DNA from: Candidatus Gastranaerophilales bacterium
Lineage (GTDB): Bacteria; Cyanobacteriota; Vampirovibrionia; Gastranaerophilales; Gastranaerophilaceae
DNA: 48,701 nucleotides
Assembly: GCA_944325665.1 (NCBI GenBank)
Contig: CALVAY010000013.1
Coordinates: 1 to 48,701, forward strand
Reading direction: 5' to 3'
The position numbers and the translations under genes were made by a program. Of this stretch, positions 32,960 through 41,272 are shown piece by piece. Under the pieces are notes generated by a model that saw nothing but the letters and a program-made list of their open reading frames with translations, made no database searches and was not told where the DNA came from. Numbering within the stretch: the stretch's first letter is position 1; each line of letters opens with the position of its first letter.

Positions 32960-35209
32960 AGACAAAAGCACATCCTGCGGATAAACTTCGTTTACTATTT
33001 CATTTGTCGCACTGACCACGCAAAATTCAACAGGAGTATTTTCTTCAAGTCCTAAATCTTTGTATGAAATTTTAAGCTCAATTACATCTTTATAAGCATA
33101 CTCGTCATGCTTTGTTAAAACCATTTTCCACAATCCGCCGGGCATTGCAACGCTTGTGATAGGCGGAAGAAGGTCGTCTTTGTTAAATGCAAACATAATT
33201 TCATAAGAAAACCCGTTCTTTAAGGTTGGGAAAATATTATTCGTTCTTGATATTGCCCTGACAGGCGAAAGGGTGTTTTGAAAAGCACTTCTTATGTATA
33301 TATGTATTTGGTTTTTTAAGAAATGATTACTTTTTGAAACGGTTTGTTGATTAACTTCAAATCTAAAATAAAGATTATCACTATCCGAACCGTAGTAAAT
33401 TCCCTTAATTGACTTCATTTTAGAAAAAGTAGGTGAATCAGGCAAAAAGATATAACCTGCATTATCCCATTCGCCGTACTCTTCTTTTATGATACCGTCA
33501 ATTGTGGGGCTAATATGCCCTTGAGCCTCTTTTATAGGCTTTCCTACCATTGAAATTAAAGGAATGTTTAAATAATCGGGAATTGGAGCGTAAAAGGCGC
33601 GATAGACATTTCTCAATCTTTCTCTGAACAAATAGTCAAAGATTATGTCGCTGCCTGACTCGTTTGGCTCTCCATACCACCAAAACCAGTCAGAACCTTC
33701 CGCCACAAAGATTTCTTCTTTTGCGTCAAAAATTGTTTTATTTGCCTGAGCCTTTTCGATATTTGTTTTAGCTTTTGACAAAAGCTCTTTTGACATCTTT
33801 TCAAAATCTTCTTTTGTTTGATTTAAATATCTCCAAGCAACGTTTTTTGTAGGCTCACCTATCCACAATTCAAAATTTCTGTTAATCCAAGAACCTGAGG
33901 CGATTTTATTTAATTCGTCGGGTTCTGATTTGTCTATAAAGTCGCTTACAAGAACGGTTTCAAGAGTGTCATCCTGCTCTATTAGGCTATATAGAGTGCT
34001 TAAGAACTCTTCTCCGTCGTTTTGATAACTTTCCCAGCAGTTTTCACCATCCATAGCTATTGTAAGCAAGTGGTAATCTTTTGGAGAATTTTGCAATTTA
34101 TTTTGTATGGTTTTAATTTTTTCATAAAGGTCATTTGCCGCAACTTCGCCGTCATAGCTGCCATAACCAAAGCCGACTAAGTTTGCAAAAAATGAATCCG
34201 CAAAGATTAAATTTGTTCTGTTTTTATCTTTTTTAAGTTTATAGTTCACACAAAGTGCAAAGGGGTCTTCCAAGTTTCCTTCAAAATCTCTTGAAAAATC
34301 TTTGCCTATACTGCTGGATAAAATTCCCTCATCCAAAACAGTCCAATCAACATCAACTCCGGAGAGCAATTCAAGAGTTTTTTTGCTTACACACTGTTCA
34401 GACAACCACATACCGCGAGGACGACGACCAAATATCTTTTCAAATTTATCAAGTGCTTTTTCGACCTGTTCCTTAGCATCTTTTAAACCGCCTTGGAAGT
34501 TTTTGGGTAAATTTTCCAAATACGGATAATTATCCTCATTAATATTAATTAAAAGCGGCAAAATCGGGTGATAATAAGGATTTGTCGAAATTTCAATTCT
34601 ACCTTCATCCTGAAACTTTTTATAGGTCGGAATTAAATCTCTTATAATTTGAAGTTGAATTTCATAAATCTTCTTTCTCTCATCAAGAGTGAAGTCCTTT
34701 TCTTTGTCCAAAAGGTAATCAAGACCTTCATAGCGGTATCTGAACCTTTTATCAATCCAACACAGCGTAAAATTTGCCATAATATCGGCATATTCTTGAT
34801 TTGTAAAACTATCTATCAAAGAGGTTTTTGACGCACTGTGCGTTCTTTTTTCATAAAGCTCGGCAAAATATTTCCGAGACAAAAGCATATTTGAATAGTT
34901 AACATCAAAAAAGTTTTCAAGTATAAAAAGTTTGTCATCTCTGTCTAATTCTTCAACATCGCAAAGTAAAAGCTTAAGATGTATATCTTTTATTCCTTGC
35001 ATATATTTTTCAACAGAGTCTAAAAGAACGGGTGAAATGTTGAAATTAAGTTTAATATTTTTAAAATCTTCAAGTCTTAAAAGCATATCAAGATAGTCTT
35101 TTGTTGCATGCAAACGCACCCAAGGCATTAAAAAATCACCTTTAGCATTCTCCTGATAGGAAGGCTGATGAAAGTGCCAAACAAAAGCTATGTTCAACTT
35201 TTTAGTCAT
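32945..35209 (-). CDS. GH57 family alpha-glucan enzyme
   Basis: 754 residues. GH57 signatures in order: FVWHFHQPSYQ at the start, RPRGMWLSEQCVS with the nucleophile Glu at about 268, IAMDGENCWE with the acid Asp at about 387, and a WYGEPNES segment (about 515). The last 200 residues form a beta-rich C-terminal domain (ITPTIDG-like, DNLYFRFEVN) of the type attached to GH57 amylase/amylopullulanase proteins. Members act on alpha-1,4/1,6 glucans, as hydrolases or as glucanotransferases; the sequence does not say which. No signal peptide, so probably intracellular, in keeping with the GH13 and nucleotidyltransferase genes. Confidence 0.88.
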   Translation of the reverse strand: MTKKLNIAFVWHFHQPSYQENAKGDFLMPWVRLHATKDYLDMLLRLEDFKNIKLNFNISPVLLDSVEKYMQGIKDIHLKLLLCDVEELDRDDKLFILENFFDVNYSNMLLSRKYFAELYEKRTHSASKTSLIDSFTNQEYADIMANFTLCWIDKRFRYRYEGLDYLLDKEKDFTLDERKKIYEIQLQIIRDLIPTYKKFQDEGRIEISTNPYYHPILPLLININEDNYPYLENLPKNFQGGLKDAKEQVEKALDKFEKIFGRRPRGMWLSEQCVSKKTLELLSGVDVDWTVLDEGILSSSIGKDFSRDFEGNLEDPFALCVNYKLKKDKNRTNLIFADSFFANLVGFGYGSYDGEVAANDLYEKIKTIQNKLQNSPKDYHLLTIAMDGENCWESYQNDGEEFLSTLYSLIEQDDTLETVLVSDFIDKSEPDELNKIASGSWINRNFELWIGEPTKNVAWRYLNQTKEDFEKMSKELLSKAKTNIEKAQANKTIFDAKEEIFVAEGSDWFWWYGEPNESGSDIIFDYLFRERLRNVYRAFYAPIPDYLNIPLISMVGKPIKEAQGHISPTIDGIIKEEYGEWDNAGYIFLPDSPTFSKMKSIKGIYYGSDSDNLYFRFEVNQQTVSKSNHFLKNQIHIYIRSAFQNTLSPVRAISRTNNIFPTLKNGFSYEIMFAFNKDDLLPPITSVAMPGGLWKMVLTKHDEYAYKDVIELKISYKDLGLEENTPVEFCVVSATNEIVNEVYPQDVLLSLNGS

Positions 35210-35250
35210 AATTCACTTTTAAACCCGTAATATCTCTCGATTATTATACT

Positions 35251-35285
35251 AACTAAAAAGCCCACAAGTAATGGGCTTTTTAGTT
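35251..35285 (-). terminator. Rho-independent terminator
   Basis: Perfect 14-base stem AACTAAAAAGCCCA / TGGGCTTTTTAGTT, seven-base loop. Closes the two-gene unit 36297-35305 and separates it from the GH57 gene. Confidence 0.88.
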
Positions 35286-35304
35286 GATTTATTTATAATA
35301 AAAA

Positions 35305-35616
35305 TTATTTTTTATTTGAATCTGTCGCAATATCGTGCATTTCTTTAACTGCAAAACCGCCTGCAACTACTGCTGTAAGTGCGGTTGCTGCAATCTTAAC
35401 ACCTCTTGCACCTTTGTTATTTTTAACAAAATTATCTATTGCAACTTTTGCATTTCTAAAGAAATTTACAATTCCGTTTTTTGCTCTTCCGCCTGTTCTT
35501 TTAACTGTTTCACCGGCATTATGAAGAACTTCTTTTCTGCCTGAGAAAGAAACATTATTTCTTGGAACTTGAGGGCGTCCCAATGTTGAACTTGCATTTA
35601 TTGCTGAAATATTCAT
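35305..35616 (-). CDS. Small membrane-associated protein with F-x-G leader
   Basis: 103 residues, not recognised. Leader MNISAINASSTLGRP then NNVSFSGRKE (Phe-x-Gly at about 24-26 followed by basic residues). A Lys/Arg/Asn-rich middle (KRTGGRAKNGIVNFFRNAK) leads to one hydrophobic helix (IAATALTAVVAGGFAVKEM, about 75-93) at the end. The tail-anchored plan suggests a peripheral or single-pass membrane protein. GGAAAGGA precedes the ATG. Lies 21 bases after the next gene in the same direction. Confidence 0.7.
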   Translation of the reverse strand: MNISAINASSTLGRPQVPRNNVSFSGRKEVLHNAGETVKRTGGRAKNGIVNFFRNAKVAIDNFVKNNKGARGVKIAATALTAVVAGGFAVKEMHDIATDSNKK

Positions 35617-35637
35617 TTACTCGTTCCTTTCCTTACC

Positions 35638-36297
35638 TTAGACATCCAACATCACTTCAGCACCCGCGCCTGTTATAGCAGAAGCAACTTTAGCTAAATC
35701 TTTGATTGCTCCTTTAAGTGCCATTTCTTCTGTTTTATCATCTGCGATGTCGCCTGCTTCGCGGCCTGCTAATGTGGCAGCACCAATTGCAACAGCAGTA
35801 TCAGCAACATCCCCGCCTGTTTTTATACCGACTTTCTCAAGTGCACCTGAGAATTTTTCACCTGTTTGTTCACCCAATACTCTTTTTACACCCCTTTGGA
35901 AACCGGAAGTAGTCCCGCCTGAAGCTATAACTTCTGTTTGTTGTGCCATTGTTTGAGTAATTTCGCCAATGTTTTTATTGCCTTTACCAAGCAACTTACC
36001 GGCTTTTTGTGCAATATTTTTAGTTGCGGCAGCAATACCTGTTCTTAATTTCGGAGCAACTCTTTTAAAGGAAAGAGCAGCTGCTGCAAAACCTGCTGCT
36101 GAAACAACAAATCCTATAACTTTTCTGCCTGCTTCAGATTTTTGCAATTTTTTATCAATAGCATCTACAAAAACATCTGCGCCTTCTTGGGCTTTTAAAT
36201 CAAAATCTGTATTTTGCAGTGCTTCTGCACGAGCTTCCAAAACTTCCGGGGTAAGTCTGGATTTAAAATTAACACCATTTACACTTGATACTTGCAT
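35638..36297 (-). CDS. Unknown Ala/Gly-rich membrane-associated protein, F-x-x leader
   Basis: 219 residues, not recognised. Starts MQVSSVNGVNFKSRLTPEV, the same layout as the F-x-G leaders though Gly is replaced. A hydrophobic helix at about 62-80 (VIGFVVSAAGFAAAALSF) and a Gly/Ala-rich C-terminal half (ADTAVAIGAATLAGREAGDI) that could form weak membrane or packing helices. AGGAGC lies before the ATG; TATACT on the minus strand (36334-36329) gives a leader of about 25 bases. Co-transcribed with the 103-residue gene. Confidence 0.7.
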   Translation of the reverse strand: MQVSSVNGVNFKSRLTPEVLEARAEALQNTDFDLKAQEGADVFVDAIDKKLQKSEAGRKVIGFVVSAAGFAAAALSFKRVAPKLRTGIAAATKNIAQKAGKLLGKGNKNIGEITQTMAQQTEVIASGGTTSGFQRGVKRVLGEQTGEKFSGALEKVGIKTGGDVADTAVAIGAATLAGREAGDIADDKTEEMALKGAIKDLAKVASAITGAGAEVMLDV

Positions 36298-36328
36298 TTT
36301 TTATGCTCCTAACCTTGCACCCATGTAA

Positions 36329-36334
36329 AGTATA
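36329..36334 (-). promoter_or_regulatory. -10 box of the two-gene F-x-G unit
   Basis: TATACT on the minus strand, start near 36322; no clear -35. Confidence 0.4.
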
Positions 36335-36434
36335 AAAATACTTTTTTTTGCCTTTTTTCATGCATTTTGTTAAGAAATATTTACAAAAAACTCAAAACAA
36401 AACCCGAGTAAGTAAATTATACACAATTTTTTAA

Positions 36435-37655
36435 TTATGTGAAATACTTTTTGTCCTTAATCTCATCGGGCAAAAATTGCTGATAAGCATCAGGATTATC
36501 ATGCGTGTATATGTAATCTACTCCAAAACCGTACTTGGCGGCATCTTTGTAGTGAGCATCCCTTAAGTGCAAAGGCGGCTTGTAATCTTGTCCGTTTTTA
36601 ATATCAGAAATTGCTCTATCTATCGCACAAATTGCTCTGTTTGATTTTTTAGCCCTCGCAACAAACTCTGTTGCCTGAGCAAGTGCAATTCTGCCCTCTG
36701 GCATACCCAGATGTTCAACAGCTCTAAGTGCAGCTTCTGCCACAAGTAAGGCTCTAAAATCCGCATTACCGACATCCTCTGACGCTACAACAAGCAGCCT
36801 TCTTGCGATAAACCTCGGGTCTTCGCCCGATACAATCATTTTTGCAAGGTAATATATCGCAGCATCAGGGTCAGAGCCTCTTAGTGATTTTTGATAAGCC
36901 GAAGCTAAGTCATAGTGCTCATCTATGCCATATTTTGCCGTTCTTTTTTGTAATAAATTTTCAATTAAATCCTTTGTAATTTCGCCTTTTGCTGCAAAAT
37001 AAGAGTTTTCTACCGTGTTAAGGGCAAAGCGGGCATCACCTCTTGATAATTTTACTATTGTTTCAACCGCCTCTTGAGCAAGTTTGACTTTTATTTCGGG
37101 GTAATTTTTAAAAAGATAGTCATACCCTTTGTTTATAATTTTTTCAATACTGGTATCGTCAATAGGATTAAGCACAACAACCTGAGCACGGGATAAAAGC
37201 GCAGGTATAACCTGAAAAGAAGGGTTTTCTGTGGTAGAGCCTATAAGATGTATCGTTCCGTTTTCAATATGGGGCAAAAGTGCGTCCTGCTGGGTTTTTG
37301 AGTATCGATGTATTTCATCTATAAAAACAATTGTTTTAATTCCCGAGCGCAAACTTTCTTTTGCGGATGAAACAGCGTCTTTGACATCCTTAACACCTGA
37401 TGTTACGGCGGAAAGTTCAATAAATTCCGCATTGTGATATGTAGCTAAAAGCCTTGCCAAAGTTGTTTTACCGCACCCCGGAGGCCCCCAAAGAATAAAC
37501 GAAAAAAGCCTTTTTGCTTTGATTAAATTAAATATCGGAGAGTTTTCGCTTATAACATTTGTTTGCCCTAAATACTCATCAAGACTTTTGGGACGCAAAA
37601 TCTCCGCCAAAGGCACTTGTTTATTGTTATTTTCTAGCGCATCAAATAAATTCAT
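36435..37655 (-). CDS. rarA: Replication-associated recombination ATPase RarA
   Basis: 406 residues. AAA+ clamp-loader-like protein acting at stalled forks. PLAEILRPKSLDEYLGQ start, Walker A ILWGPPGCGKTTLARLLA (about 54-70), FIELSAVTSGVKDVK, Walker B IVFIDEIHRYSKTQQDALLP (about 110-130), sensor LIGSTTENPSFQVIPALLSR, and the C-terminal LRGSDPDAAIYYLAKM and EDVGNADF. Complete and typical. The start codon lies six bases from a TAAAAT box and only 14 bases from the divergent solute-binding gene. Confidence 0.96.
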   Translation of the reverse strand: MNLFDALENNNKQVPLAEILRPKSLDEYLGQTNVISENSPIFNLIKAKRLFSFILWGPPGCGKTTLARLLATYHNAEFIELSAVTSGVKDVKDAVSSAKESLRSGIKTIVFIDEIHRYSKTQQDALLPHIENGTIHLIGSTTENPSFQVIPALLSRAQVVVLNPIDDTSIEKIINKGYDYLFKNYPEIKVKLAQEAVETIVKLSRGDARFALNTVENSYFAAKGEITKDLIENLLQKRTAKYGIDEHYDLASAYQKSLRGSDPDAAIYYLAKMIVSGEDPRFIARRLLVVASEDVGNADFRALLVAEAALRAVEHLGMPEGRIALAQATEFVARAKKSNRAICAIDRAISDIKNGQDYKPPLHLRDAHYKDAAKYGFGVDYIYTHDNPDAYQQFLPDEIKDKKYFT

Positions 37656-37669
37656 AGTATAATTTTAAC
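37656..37669. promoter_or_regulatory. 14-base divergent gap with two overlapping -10 boxes
   Basis: Plus strand TATAAT at 37658-37663, six bases, ATG at 37670. Minus strand TGT-TAAAAT at 37667-37662, six bases, ATG at 37655. The two boxes overlap, so only one polymerase can be bound at a time. Confidence 0.65.
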
Positions 37670-38908
37670 ATGATAAAAAAATTTTTTATTTTAGCGGTCA
37701 TAATCGGCATAATATTTGGTTTTTCGAAGTTGAATATACAGCAGACATCACAAAAAAAAGAGTTTGTTCTCTGGACAATTCAACTTAAACCTGTTGCACA
37801 GGAAATTATTGAAGAAAATATTGAAAAATTTGAAAAAAAACACCCTGATTATAAAGTTGTTTGGGTTGATATACCAATTGCAGAAGCTCAAAAAAGAACT
37901 CTTGCGGCAATTTTAGGCGGCAATCCGCCTGATTTGGTTAATTTAAACCCAGATTTTTCGGTTATCTTGGCTCAAAAGGGGGCTTTAGAATATTTTAGCG
38001 AACAAGAGGGAGAAAAATTTGAACCCTCAAGCATAGACTTACTCAAGTACGAAGACAAAATATATGCTCTTCCTTTCTATGCAACAAGCTCAATCACTCT
38101 GTATAACAAAGAATTATACAACTCGTGCGGATATAATAACCCGCCTAAAACATATGATGAACTGAGTGAAATTGCACAAAACTTAAAAGCTTGCAGCAAA
38201 ATTTACCCATTTGCAATTAACTTAAACGAAAACGATTCCCTTGCAAAAATCCTTAACAAGTACGATGTAAGTGCATTTTCAGATGAAAAAGACTTTAAAA
38301 ATACGCTTTTTGTTTACAAAATGTTCGATGAAATGTACAAGAATAATTTAATTTCAAAAGACACTCTTACCATAAATCACAGAGAAATGGCAGAAAAATA
38401 TATGTCCGAAAATGCTCTGTTTGTGGTTTTGGGGTCTAATTTTATAAACATGGTTAAAGAAAACGCACCTGAGGTTTACAAAAAGTCAGATGTAAGCGAG
38501 CAGCTTTTGGGTAAAAGCGGAAAGTACGATATTTCTCTTATGAATTTTATTATCCCAAAACGCTCTAAAAATAAAGCCTTGGCCCATGAATTTGCAGATT
38601 TAATCACAGATGAAGCTTCTCAAATTAAACTTGCAAAATTAACAAACGTAATCCCGCTTAATTCAAAAGCCCTTGAGGATGAATACTTCGGCCAATGCGA
38701 ATACGACCTTATGTCAAAGGCAAAATGCATAAGCATAAAACAGCTTAAAAGCTCGGGAAATAAAGACTTTGGCGTTCAAAACAAAAAGGAAATAAACGAA
38801 AACATTAACAAAACGGCAGAGTTGATTTTGTTAAACAACCTCGATGAAAAAACAATCGAAGCCAAAATAACAAAACTTGCTCAAAAAATTAACGAACTTA
38901 AACAGTAG
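37670..38908 (+). CDS. Extracellular solute-binding protein (sugar-type, family 1)
   Basis: 412 residues. N-terminal hydrophobic helix (FFILAVIIGIIFGFSKL) without a lipobox cysteine, so it is either a membrane-anchored or a signal-peptidase-I substrate. The body follows the family 1 pattern: FEKKHPDYKVVWVDIP, LAAILGGNPPDLVNLNPDF, LPFYATSSITLYNKELY and MSENALFVVLGSNF. The family delivers sugars or oligosaccharides to ABC permeases; none lies beside it. The end shares bases with the convergent 38898-39602 gene. Predicted leaderless, from a promoter overlapping that of rarA. Confidence 0.85.
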   Translation: MIKKFFILAVIIGIIFGFSKLNIQQTSQKKEFVLWTIQLKPVAQEIIEENIEKFEKKHPDYKVVWVDIPIAEAQKRTLAAILGGNPPDLVNLNPDFSVILAQKGALEYFSEQEGEKFEPSSIDLLKYEDKIYALPFYATSSITLYNKELYNSCGYNNPPKTYDELSEIAQNLKACSKIYPFAINLNENDSLAKILNKYDVSAFSDEKDFKNTLFVYKMFDEMYKNNLISKDTLTINHREMAEKYMSENALFVVLGSNFINMVKENAPEVYKKSDVSEQLLGKSGKYDISLMNFIIPKRSKNKALAHEFADLITDEASQIKLAKLTNVIPLNSKALEDEYFGQCEYDLMSKAKCISIKQLKSSGNKDFGVQNKKEINENINKTAELILLNNLDEKTIEAKITKLAQKINELKQ

Positions 38909-39602
38909 CGCTTTCGCCGTTTTTAATTTTTTCCAAGCCTTTTTGCGCACCTTCTTGTTCACGAGAAAGCTCAAGAACAAAGTCGATTGCGTCTAAATCT
39001 CGTCTTACCGCCTCTTTTAAAGACATAACATCAGCATAGCTTAAAGTTTTTACCTTTTGAGCGTCGGCAAATTCAAAAACTTTTTTAAAGTTTTCCTGAG
39101 TTTTTTCATCATATCCGGGTAATTTTAGTTTGTAAGCATACCATTTATGGAACTGATGGGACATAATATAAATATTTACGGGCAAATCCCTCAAAACAAA
39201 CATCTCTTTTGTATTAAACGAGAATTTTCCCATAAGTACTAAATTCAAATACAGTGCTTCAAATCCGCTCTTTGGCGTAATAAAGCCCTCTTGCTCACCG
39301 ACTAAAGCAAGAATTTTATCCGCATTAAATCTTTTAATTACCTTTGTACCTGACTTTTCAACATATTCAAGAAGTTTCTCGGGAGTTTTAATATTTTTCT
39401 TCACAATAGCTCTTACCGCACTTTTGAGCTTTAGCATTTTTTCTTTTGTCTTAATATCAAATGAAACAGTTGCAAAAGAAGTTATATGCGACGAGCTTGT
39501 CCCGTTTGAATACGAATACAAAGTTTTTGCAGGCATTTTTGGTGCATTTTTTTCCTGCATTTTAAAAATCTGATTTAAAATTAATCTTAATAATTTCCTC
39601 AT
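38898..39602 (-). CDS. Protein of unknown function
   Basis: About 234 residues from the ATG at 39602 (MRKLLRLILNQIFKM); an upstream in-frame TTG at 39623 would add seven residues, and GGAAAG lies 13 bases before the ATG. Starts with a basic, amphipathic helix, then a Thr/Ser-rich stretch SYSNGTSSSHITSFATVSF, and helical segments KKNIKTPEKLLEYVEKSG and LPGYDEKTQENFKKVFEFAD. No catalytic motif or clear membrane helix seen. Overlaps the solute-binding gene by 11 bases at the 3' ends. Confidence 0.65.
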   Translation of the reverse strand: MRKLLRLILNQIFKMQEKNAPKMPAKTLYSYSNGTSSSHITSFATVSFDIKTKEKMLKLKSAVRAIVKKNIKTPEKLLEYVEKSGTKVIKRFNADKILALVGEQEGFITPKSGFEALYLNLVLMGKFSFNTKEMFVLRDLPVNIYIMSHQFHKWYAYKLKLPGYDEKTQENFKKVFEFADAQKVKTLSYADVMSLKEAVRRDLDAIDFVLELSREQEGAQKGLEKIKNGESATV

Positions 39603-39709
39603 AATGTAATAAAAACTTTCCAATTGTAAAAATTGCGCAAAAAAATGATTTTCATGAGAAAATAAAATTCTTCATAGGTTTTATAAAGACCTAAAGAAAA
39701 GCCAAAGCC

Positions 39710-40477
39710 ATGAGAATTAACAAGCAGAATAACTTAAATTTTTCTTCAAATGCAAGCTTAATAAAAAATTTTAAAAGAGCCGCAGGGGAAGGTTTTGCCA
39801 AAATAGACGACATAGGCGAAGGGGTAAATATTACTCTGGATTTTTTGGGAAAAGCCGTTCTTGTTCCTGCAACGATTATGCTTGTCTCTAAAGAAGAAAA
39901 AGAAAAAAAAGAATATTCCGCACTTAAAAACCCTGTTGCAGCGACATTACAGCTTTTAATGGAAGTGCCGATTTTAATGTATGGCTCAAAATTAATTGAA
40001 AAGCTTGCAAACAAAGGAAAATTGGATAAAGAGGGCAGTAATTTTTCCTACAATGAAAAAGCGGCAAAAGAAGGCTTTACTACGGCTCTTCAAGAAGCAG
40101 CAAAAAAAGATGAAACACTAAAAACAAAAAGCGTTGAGCTTATTGAAAGACTAAATAAAAAAGGTTTAAACAGCAATTTAAAAGACGCTTTTCAAGACAG
40201 TTTCGAAAAACTGCCCGAGGAGACTTCAAAAGCTCTTAAAAAATCCTTAGAAAATTATGACACAACACACAAAAGGCTTTATCATCTTCAAAACCGTGTT
40301 TGCTTTGTGGCAGCAATAGTTTTAACCCCGCTTTTATGCGCTGCGGAAGACTTTTTATTCCCAAAAGTCATGAAGCTCTTAAAAGGTGAAAAAACCCCGC
40401 CAAAGGGACAATCAAGGGTGCAAATAAGCCTTCAAAATTTTAAATCTCAAGTTGCGAAGGGAGATTTAAAATGTTAA
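39710..40477 (+). CDS. Membrane protein of unknown function (first of three)
   Basis: 255 residues. Starts MRINKQNNLNFSSNASLIKN, a weak F-x-G-type leader. Hydrophobic segments at about 40-58 (ITLDFLGKAVLVPATIMLV), 74-95 (VAATLQLLMEVPILMYGSKLI) and 198-220 (VCFVAAIVLTPLLCAAEDFL), with a helical loop between the second and third. The plan and phrases such as LMYGSKLIEKLANKG and LTPLLCAAEDFLFPK resemble the operon membrane proteins at 8320-11867 (VVMYAVGKWLGPKLMNKG; AGFSPLLTSMMCNV), so these may form one loose family. It overlaps the next gene by seven bases. Function unknown. Confidence 0.7.
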   Translation: MRINKQNNLNFSSNASLIKNFKRAAGEGFAKIDDIGEGVNITLDFLGKAVLVPATIMLVSKEEKEKKEYSALKNPVAATLQLLMEVPILMYGSKLIEKLANKGKLDKEGSNFSYNEKAAKEGFTTALQEAAKKDETLKTKSVELIERLNKKGLNSNLKDAFQDSFEKLPEETSKALKKSLENYDTTHKRLYHLQNRVCFVAAIVLTPLLCAAEDFLFPKVMKLLKGEKTPPKGQSRVQISLQNFKSQVAKGDLKC

Positions 40478-40959
40478 AAATTGCGGAACAAAATATTAAA
40501 AACCTTGCAAATTCAACATTTGCAAAAAAACATATAACAAAATGCATTGAAAATCCTAAGTTTTTAACTGCAACACTGCTTGCAACCAGCGTTTCAAAGG
40601 ATGTATTTGCATACGCACTTAGGGTTCATAATACCGTAAAAAACAAAGAAATCCCTGAGGATAAAAAATCTTTCGTTGCAAAAATGGACGCCATAACAGG
40701 TGTTACAACGGCAGTAGTGCAACTCTCGACAGGTTTTATGCTTGCAAGCGATAAAGTCCAAAAAAACATCTGTAAACATTTATTCTCTGAGCTTGGTGAA
40801 GGAACAAAAAAATTCAAACAAGCAAGCAAAGGCTTTTCGGTTGTTTCAACCCTTGTCGGCGCAACTTTATTCGCAAAAAGAATTATTGTACCCTTGATTT
40901 CAAGCCCTATTGCAAGTTATCTTGAACATAAGCATAACCAAAAAGGCAATTCCAACTAA
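40471..40959 (+). CDS. Membrane protein of unknown function (second of three)
   Basis: 162 residues. Three hydrophobic helices: about 28-48 (FLTATLLATSVSKDVFAYAL), 72-92 (ITGVTTAVVQLSTGFMLAS) and 117-142 (VVSTLVGATLFAKRIIVPLI). The segment SKDVFAYALRVHN...PEDKKSFVAKMDAITG is the best-conserved-looking part; VKDVFTYA also occurs in the 352-residue operon protein at 10809-11867. Coupled to the preceding gene by a seven-base overlap and 20 bases before the third gene. Function unknown. Confidence 0.7.
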   Translation: MLKIAEQNIKNLANSTFAKKHITKCIENPKFLTATLLATSVSKDVFAYALRVHNTVKNKEIPEDKKSFVAKMDAITGVTTAVVQLSTGFMLASDKVQKNICKHLFSELGEGTKKFKQASKGFSVVSTLVGATLFAKRIIVPLISSPIASYLEHKHNQKGNSN

Positions 40960-40979
40960 GATTTTGTTTTATAAAGATT

Positions 40980-41243
40980 ATGGAAGTCAAACAAAGTACA
41001 ACTCCATCTATGACCTTTACTCCGCCTAAAATCGGAGTAGTTCCGACGCCTCCAAAGAGAAACGAAGGAATTTCAAGGGACACATTAGAAATTGCTTCCG
41101 CCCAAGCACCAAAAGAATTAAAAGAGGCAGGCGTTAAAAAGCCCAAAAGCCCGATTAACTTTATTAACTACCTTTGGCTTGGAGTAGGCGCAATATCAGC
41201 TACGATAAGCATTCAAGAATTAATAAAACTGATTAAAAAATAA
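40980..41243 (+). CDS. Small Pro-rich tail-anchored protein (third of three)
   Basis: 87 residues. A Pro/Thr-rich, disordered start (TPSMTFTPPKIGVVPTPPKR), a charged middle and one C-terminal hydrophobic helix (FINYLWLGVGAISATISIQEL, about 61-81) with a basic tail. No ribosome site is seen, so it may depend on the upstream genes. A hairpin follows that is also the terminator of the convergent dehydrogenase. Not recognised. Confidence 0.6.
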   Translation: MEVKQSTTPSMTFTPPKIGVVPTPPKRNEGISRDTLEIASAQAPKELKEAGVKKPKSPINFINYLWLGVGAISATISIQELIKLIKK

Positions 41244-41268
41244 GCCGCCCAAACGAGCGGCTTTAAAT
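41236..41268. terminator. Terminator between convergent genes
   Basis: AAGCCGC (41242-41248) / GCGGCTT (41257-41263), eight-base loop. The T run is better on the minus strand (TTTTTT), where it ends the alcohol dehydrogenase message. Confidence 0.8.
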
Positions 41269-41272
41269 TTGT

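Noticed and set aside
35702-36328. Open frames on the plus strand opposite the 219-residue gene
   Set aside because: Antisense shadows of a Gly/Ala-rich coding region with no ribosome sites and no recognisable protein features.
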